10,729 nucleotides of DNA, from NCBI GenBank assembly GCA_035758925.1, contig DASTVV010000201.1:1-10729 (forward strand), read 5' to 3'. Below are positions 6,547 through 10,729 of the stretch, piece by piece. Both the position numbers and the translations under genes were made by a program. The stretch comes from DASPMP01 sp035758925 (GTDB lineage: Bacteria > Gemmatimonadota > Gemmatimonadetes > Gemmatimonadales > Gemmatimonadaceae). The notes beneath the pieces are model-generated. The model was not told the DNA's origin, did no database searches, and saw nothing but the letters and a program-made list of their open reading frames with translations. Within the stretch, counting starts at the first letter, position 1; every line of letters starts with the position of its first letter.

Positions 6547-8811
6547 TCAGGCTGGCTTCGGCTTGGCCTCGCGCCGCTCGGACTTGGGCTCGCGCCGCTC
6601 GGACTTGGGCTCGCGCCGTTCGGAGCGCGGTGTGAGATCCACGATACCCTTGGGTCGCGCGGGCGTGCCGCCGTTCTCGTCGAACAGGTTCGGGCCCGTC
6701 GCGCCCTCGATGATCCCCCACGAGTTCACCAGTAGCAGCTCGTGGCTGGCGGTGATGAAGTCGCCCGGCTCGCGCTGACGCCAGCGGCCGTCCGCGCCCA
6801 GGTCCCAGCCTTGGCGGTTGTCCTCGAGGTACAGCTCCAGCAGGGCGCGCAGGCGCTCGTGGTGCGCGGGCTTCTCCACCGGTGCCACCGCCTCGATGCG
6901 CCGGTCGAAGTTGCGCGGCATCCAGTCCGCACTCCCGATGTAATACTCGGCGTCACCACCATTCGCGAAATAGAAAATGCGCGAGTGCTCCAGGAACCGG
7001 CCGATGATGCTGACGACGCGGATGTTCTCCGACAGCCCCGGCACCTGCGGACGCAGGCAGCAGATGCCGCGCACCAGGAGGTCGATCTGCACGCCGCGCT
7101 TGCTCGCGGCATAGAGCGTGTCGATCATCGAGACGTCCACCAGCGCGTTCATCTTGGCGATGATGCGCGCCGGCTTACCCGCAACCGCGTGCTGGGCCTC
7201 GCGCTCCACCAGCTCGATGAACCGCGAGCGCAGGTCGTGCGGCGCCACCAGCAGCTTTCTATAGATGCGCTGGCGCGAGTAGCCGGTGAGCGAGTTGAAC
7301 AAGTCGCTCACGTCCGCGCCGATGGACGGGCTGCAGGTGAGCAGCCCGACGTCCGTGTAGAGGCGCGCCGTGCGCGAGTTGTAGTTGCCGCTGCCCAGGT
7401 GCACGTAGCGGCGCACGCCGTCGGCCTCGCGCCGCACGACGAGCGCGGTCTTCGCGTGGATCTTGATCGTGGCGCTGCCGTAGGCCACGTGGATGCCGTA
7501 GTCCTCCAGCGTGCGCGCCCAGGAAATATTGTTGGCCTCGTCGAAGCGCGCCTTGAGCTCCACCAGCACCGCCACCTGCTTGCCGTGCTGCGCCGCGCGA
7601 ATCAGCGAGTCCACGACGGCCGTGTCGCCCGACGTACGGTACAGCGTCATCTTGATGGCGAGCACGTTGTCGTCCACCGCCGCTTCCTCGATGAAGCGCT
7701 CGACGCTGGCGCCGAACGAATCGAAGGGGTGGTGCAGCAGGACGTCGCCCTCGCGGATAACCTCGAAGATCGAGCGATCGGGGTCGCGCAGCTCCATGGG
7801 AACCGCGGGCTGGAACGGCGCGGCCTTGGGCGCCGTCGAGATCGTGAGCGCCGCGATAGTCTGCAAATCGCCCAGGTCCAGCAGCGGACCCGCGTCCACG
7901 ATGTCCGCGTCGGTGAGCGGCACGGTGCCCGCGCCCTCGTGACGCAGCTCGTCCAGCAGCAGCTCTCGCATGTCCTGTGGCATGCCCGTCTCGACCTCGA
8001 TGCGGACCACTTCGCCAAAGCGACGCTGGAACACCTGCTCCTCGATCATCGCCAGCAGATCCTCCGGCTCCTCGGCGTCGGGAATCTCGAGGTCCGAGTA
8101 GCGCGTGAGGCGGAAAGCGTGATAGTTGTCCACCTCGAAGCCTGGGAACAGCGCGCCCAGGTTGGCGCCGATCACTTGCTCCAGCGGCACGAAGTGCGTG
8201 GGACGTCCCGACACCGGCACCCAGCGCGGCAGGCTCTTGGGAACCTTCACGCGCGCGAGATGGATGGTGCCGTCGTCCGGATCGCGCAGCCGCACCGCGA
8301 GCGACAGCGTCAGGTTCGAGATGTACGGAAAGGGATGTCCCGGATCGAGCGCCAGCGGCGTGAGCACGGGGAACACCTCGCGCTCGAAGTAGTCGTCCAG
8401 GGCGCTGAACTCCGCGCCGGAGAGCGAGTCGATGTCCACCAGCAGGATGTCGTGGTCGCCCAGTCGGCCGAGCAAGGTGGCGAGACACTGCTGCTGCGCA
8501 TCCACCAGGGGCGCGATCTTCTTCGTGATGGCGTCCAGCTGCTGGCGCGGCGTGAGCCCGTCGGGCGACGTCGCGGACACGCCGGCGGCGAGCTGGCGCT
8601 TGATGCCCGCCACGCGCACCATGAAGAACTCGTCGAGATTACTGCTGAAGATCGCCAGGAATTTTACGCGCTCGAGGAGCGGCGTCCGGGGGTCGATGGC
8701 TTCCTGGAGGACGCGGGCGTTGAAGTCCAGCCAGCTCAGCTCCCGGTTGAGATAGAGCCGTTCGCTACGACCCTTGGTGTCCTGGCTCTGTTGTTGTGCG
8801 GGCGCTGACAT
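6547..8811 (-). CDS. ppk1: Polyphosphate kinase 1
   Basis: The 754-residue protein is a full-length PPK1, which reversibly transfers the gamma-phosphate of ATP onto polyphosphate and usually works at the inner membrane. All PPK domains are present. The N domain opens with YLNRELSWLDFNARVL at 20-35 and has SNLDEFFMVRVAG at 57-69, where the Asn contacts ATP. The middle domain contains VLLHHPFDSF at 357-366. The catalytic C1/C2 domains have KIHAKTALVVRRE with His452, the residue that is autophosphorylated, HLGSGNYN at 471-478, and FLEHSRIFYF with the second conserved His609. The ATG at 8811 is chosen because homology starts about 18 codons later; the frame is open 45 codons further upstream but shows no family resemblance. 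The C-terminus carries an extra charged tail built of SERREPK repeats. A TATAAG at 8836-8831 lies shortly upstream as a possible -10, without a good -35. ppk converges on ppx. Confidence 0.96.
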   Translation of the reverse strand: MSAPAQQQSQDTKGRSERLYLNRELSWLDFNARVLQEAIDPRTPLLERVKFLAIFSSNLDEFFMVRVAGIKRQLAAGVSATSPDGLTPRQQLDAITKKIAPLVDAQQQCLATLLGRLGDHDILLVDIDSLSGAEFSALDDYFEREVFPVLTPLALDPGHPFPYISNLTLSLAVRLRDPDDGTIHLARVKVPKSLPRWVPVSGRPTHFVPLEQVIGANLGALFPGFEVDNYHAFRLTRYSDLEIPDAEEPEDLLAMIEEQVFQRRFGEVVRIEVETGMPQDMRELLLDELRHEGAGTVPLTDADIVDAGPLLDLGDLQTIAALTISTAPKAAPFQPAVPMELRDPDRSIFEVIREGDVLLHHPFDSFGASVERFIEEAAVDDNVLAIKMTLYRTSGDTAVVDSLIRAAQHGKQVAVLVELKARFDEANNISWARTLEDYGIHVAYGSATIKIHAKTALVVRREADGVRRYVHLGSGNYNSRTARLYTDVGLLTCSPSIGADVSDLFNSLTGYSRQRIYRKLLVAPHDLRSRFIELVEREAQHAVAGKPARIIAKMNALVDVSMIDTLYAASKRGVQIDLLVRGICCLRPQVPGLSENIRVVSIIGRFLEHSRIFYFANGGDAEYYIGSADWMPRNFDRRIEAVAPVEKPAHHERLRALLELYLEDNRQGWDLGADGRWRQREPGDFITASHELLLVNSWGIIEGATGPNLFDENGGTPARPKGIVDLTPRSERREPKSERREPKSERREAKPKPA
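6568..6630. repeat. 21-bp tandem repeat encoding the PPK C-terminal tail
   Basis: The 21-bp unit starts with CTCGCGCCGCTCGG and ends with ACTTGGG (plus strand). It is present at 6568-6588 and 6589-6609, with a diverged third copy from 6610. On the coding strand it gives the heptapeptide SERREPK two and a half times (residues 730-748). It is in frame and leaves the catalytic domains intact. Confidence 0.85.
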
Positions 8812-9037
8812 AGAGGCGGGCAGTGAAACTCTTATACCCCGGACGGCCGGGCAATATCTGGAGTGTAACGGTTCGGGACTCAAGCGATGCGGCTTCGTGA
8901 CGAAGACCGTAACAGGGAATTGGCGCGCGGTCTGTGGCAGCCGCAACGGGTGAAAGTCTGGCAGTCGTCAGGAAACGGGAAACGGAAGGGAACGGCGGTT
9001 CCAACGGAGCGGTATCGAACAAAAACTCCCGGCGTCC

Positions 9038-9068
9038 AACCCGCGATCGCGGGGTTTGCTTGCTTTTT
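9038..9068 (+). terminator. Rho-independent terminator-like hairpin with T-rich tail
   Basis: AACCCGC (9038-9044), loop GATC, GCGGGGTT (9049-9056) form a strong GC stem with one bulged G. A T-rich tail, TTTGCTTGCTTTTT, follows to 9068. The core CCCGCGATCGCGGG is a full palindrome. On the minus strand the only T-run lies about 12 nt past the stem, so the plus strand is the better reading. No protein gene ends before it on this strand. Confidence 0.55.
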
Positions 9069-9138
9069 CGAAACTGCGGCCGAGCTCGACTGGGAATGTG
9101 GCGTCCCGTCATCCGAATCGTCGTGAGAGGAAGCAAGT

Positions 9139-9171
9139 ACACAGCAATCCACAGATGTGGACGGCTTGTGT
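9139..9171. other. Hairpin containing inverted TCCACA/TGTGGA motifs (degenerate DnaA-box-like)
   Basis: TCCAC (9148-9152), loop AGAT, GTGGA (9157-9161) form the inner stem. ACACA (9139-9143) with TGTGT (9167-9171) extends it outward across a few unpaired bases. CAATCCACA (9145-9153) matches the E. coli DnaA box TTATCCACA at 7 of 9 positions; the inverted copy matches at 6 of 9. The motif lies about 40 nt before a promoter candidate for nrdJ. Confidence 0.3.
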
Positions 9172-9202
9172 GCATCTCGGCTTGCCTGGCGTCGCGAACG
9201 GC

Positions 9203-9231
9203 TCGACTGATCTTAAGTAATTGATTATATT
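9203..9231 (+). promoter_or_regulatory. Candidate sigma-70-type promoter upstream of nrdJ
   Basis: TCGACT (9203-9208), a 17-bp spacer, and TATATT (9226-9231) lie in the most AT-rich stretch of the region. Each hexamer deviates from consensus. If used, the leader before nrdJ would be about 300 nt. Confidence 0.3.
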
Positions 9232-9411
9232 GAAGTTGCGATTGTAACTGGCGCCGTCATGGCATGGCGACGCAGCCTAAATCATTTCGTCGCAATTGGT
9301 AACGAATAATTCGCCGACTCGTGATGTTCGTTGCTCAGGTTCGTGATGTATGCAGTGCAACGCGTGGTCGGTACACGGGTTAGATACGGTCTGGCGTGGT
9401 TTCACGAGTCC

Positions 9412-9420
9412 TGATAGAAT
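9412..9420 (+). promoter_or_regulatory. Candidate extended -10 element upstream of nrdJ
   Basis: TGATAGAAT reads as an extended -10 (TGN followed by TAGAAT). No good -35 lies at the right distance, which extended -10 promoters tolerate. It is closer to the nrdJ start than the 9203 candidate, giving a leader of roughly 110 nt. Confidence 0.3.
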
Positions 9421-9535
9421 CCGCGCCCACCGAGAACTGACTGAACGACGGATAACTCCACGTTCGTGAAAGTCCTCGGCCGCCGACAACTATATGAAGC
9501 GGCGTCGAACCAGCATCCAAGGCGGAATCCAACAC

Positions 9536-10729
9536 ATGACGCTTCCCATCAATCCTCCGAGCGGTCCCGTGACTCTGACCGCCAACGCGCGCACCGTCCT
9601 CGAGAAGCGCTATCTCGTGAAGAACGAGAAGGGACAGGCCGTGGAGCAACCGGAGGATCTCTTCTGGCGCGTCTCGACCGTGGTCGCCGAGGCGGACAGA
9701 AGGTATGGAGCGTCGGAGGGCGCGGTGCAGGAGGTGGCGGAGCAGTTCTACTTCCTGATGACCCAGCGCCGGTTCATCCCCAACTCGCCCACGCTCATGA
9801 ATGCCGGGCGTCCGCTGGGACAGCTGTCGGCGTGCTTCGTTCTGCCGGTCGAAGATTCTCTGTCGAACGGCAAGAACGGCATCTACGACACGCTCGCCCA
9901 CATGGCGCTCATCCACCAGAGCGGCGGTGGGACGGGCTTCTCGTTCTCGCGCCTGCGTCCCAAGGGTTCGATGGTGCGCAGCACCACGGGCGTGGCGTCG
10001 GGTCCTGTCAGCTTCATGAAGCTGTACGACGCGAGCACCGATGCGGTGAAGCAGGGCGGCACTCGGCGCGGAGCCAACATGGGCATCCTGCGCGTGGATC
10101 ACCCGGACATCCTCGAGTTCATCACGTGCAAGGAAGACCTGACGCAGGTGACGAACTTCAACATCTCAGTCGCGATCACCGACGCCTTTATGAAAGCCGT
10201 GCGCAACCGCACGGCCTATGACCTCAAGGATCCACATTCAGGGAAGGTCGTCGGCCAGATGGACGCCCAGCTGGTGTGGGACAAGATGATCCTCGGCGCC
10301 TGGAGGACGGGCGAGCCGGGCGTCTTCTATATAGATGAGGCCAACCGGTACAACCCGGTGCCGCACCTCGGCTCGTACGAAGCAACCAATCCATGCGGTG
10401 AGCAGCCGCTGCTGGCTTACGATGTTTGTAACCTGGGATCGATCAACGTCGGCTTTTATGTAAAGGATGGTGCGCTCGACTGGGAGTCGTTCCGAGCTGA
10501 CATCCAGCTCACCACGCACTTCCTCGACAACATCATCGACGTCAACAAGTACCCGTTGGCGGAGATCGACACGCTGTCCAAGAGAATCCGCCGCATCGGA
10601 CTCGGCGTGATGGGCTTCGCCGATGCGCTGGTGCGGCTAGGCATCGCGTACGACACGCCCGAGGGCGTGGAGTTCGGCCGCCGGGTGATGGAGTTCGTGG
10701 ACGTGGAGGCGAAGAAGGAGAGCGAGCGT
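9536..10729 (+). CDS. nrdJ: Adenosylcobalamin-dependent (class II) ribonucleotide reductase, 3' end missing
   Basis: The frame is open for 398 codons to the window edge, so the gene continues outside. It encodes the N-terminal and barrel part of a class II NrdJ, which reduces ribonucleotides to deoxyribonucleotides using a coenzyme B12-derived thiyl radical and needs no oxygen or separate radical subunit. Landmarks: NSPTLMNAGRPLGQLSACFV at 83-102 with Cys100, one of the redox-active pair; the glycine-rich SGGGTGFSFSRLRPKGS at 129-145; KQGGTRRGANMGIL at 172-185; and NPCGEQPLLAYDVCNLGSINV, holding Asn285, the radical Cys287, Glu289 and the second redox cysteine Cys298. All catalytic residues seen so far are present. 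No N-terminal ATP-cone is evident. The ATG at 9536 has a weak GGCGG about 10 nt upstream; an in-frame ATG at 9494 would add 14 basic residues and has no ribosome-binding site. Confidence 0.95.
   Translation, partial: MTLPINPPSGPVTLTANARTVLEKRYLVKNEKGQAVEQPEDLFWRVSTVVAEADRRYGASEGAVQEVAEQFYFLMTQRRFIPNSPTLMNAGRPLGQLSACFVLPVEDSLSNGKNGIYDTLAHMALIHQSGGGTGFSFSRLRPKGSMVRSTTGVASGPVSFMKLYDASTDAVKQGGTRRGANMGILRVDHPDILEFITCKEDLTQVTNFNISVAITDAFMKAVRNRTAYDLKDPHSGKVVGQMDAQLVWDKMILGAWRTGEPGVFYIDEANRYNPVPHLGSYEATNPCGEQPLLAYDVCNLGSINVGFYVKDGALDWESFRADIQLTTHFLDNIIDVNKYPLAEIDTLSKRIRRIGLGVMGFADALVRLGIAYDTPEGVEFGRRVMEFVDVEAKKESER

Larger units (their letters stand above)
8812..9535. other. 724-bp intergenic region between divergent ppk and nrdJ
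   Basis: No convincing protein gene is present; the frames at 8887-9126 (+) and 9277-9489 (-) show no family resemblance and lack ribosome-binding sites. The left third on the plus strand is G/A-rich, with GGAAACG-type repetition at 8971-8995, and ends in a strong terminator-like hairpin. The middle has a hairpin containing TCCACA/TGTGGA. Promoter-like motifs for nrdJ occur at 9203-9231 and 9412-9420. A 9-bp direct repeat, TCGTGATGT, occurs at 9319-9327 and 9341-9349. Confidence 0.6.

Noticed and set aside
6742..8808. 688-codon open frame on the plus strand opposite ppk
   Set aside because: It is the antisense shadow of a well-supported ppk in GC-rich DNA; the translation is Arg/His/Val-rich and shows no recognisable domain.
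8887..9126. 79-codon plus-strand open frame between ppk and nrdJ
   Set aside because: No ribosome-binding site or family resemblance, and it runs straight through a strong terminator-like hairpin.
9485..9500. NrdR box upstream of nrdJ (ACAACTATATGAAG)
   Set aside because: It matches only half of the NrdR consensus, overlaps the possible ATG at 9494, and no second box lies at the usual spacing.

Overview
The window is a 10.7 kb GC-rich bacterial chromosome segment with long codon-biased genes, short intergenic gaps and several families of short intergenic repeats. The gene set (adenosylcobalamin-dependent ribonucleotide reductase, polyphosphate kinase, a long exopolyphosphatase with an HD domain, SixA, a GT4 glycosyltransferase) and the composition suggest a soil or water bacterium, possibly Gemmatimonadota. 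That placement is an impression, not a demonstrated result.

Layout. 1-513 (+) is the 3' part of a GNAT acetyltransferase. It converges on sixA (1090-587, -). A striking 24-bp repeat array (about 1111-1376), arranged as two mirror-image arms, separates sixA from a GT4 glycosyltransferase gene (2569-1334, -), and the last codons of the glycosyltransferase lie inside the array. Divergent from it is a small PAP2 phosphatase (2815-3339, +). A 111-residue protein with a STAS-like pattern (3538-3873, +) and the exopolyphosphatase ppx/gppA (3951-5597, +) follow. Convergent to ppx are a truncated SPFH/band-7 remnant (6285-5824, -) and full-length ppk (8811-6547, -). A 724-bp intergenic stretch with a convincing intrinsic terminator, a hairpin and promoter-like sequences leads to the start of a class II ribonucleotide reductase gene, which runs off the right edge (9536-10729, +).

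Functional theme. PPK makes polyphosphate from ATP, Ppx degrades it, and SixA and PAP2 are phosphatases, so the centre of the window is a phosphate/polyphosphate neighbourhood. The genes face different directions and are not a single operon. NrdJ is a housekeeping enzyme next door.

Most unusual features. (1) The mirror-symmetric 24-bp array between the glycosyltransferase and sixA, which could fold into a cruciform or a roughly 250-nt RNA hairpin. (2) A family of GCCGAT/ATCGGC repeats at the 3' ends of genes: two copies have matching 9-10 bp stems in convergent gene junctions, and a half copy follows ppk. (3) Two genes (GNAT, glycosyltransferase) whose stop codons and last residues are made of repeat sequence. 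(4) A terminator on the + strand between ppk and nrdJ with no gene in front of it, hinting at a small RNA. I found no complete defence system, prophage, CRISPR array or insertion sequence.
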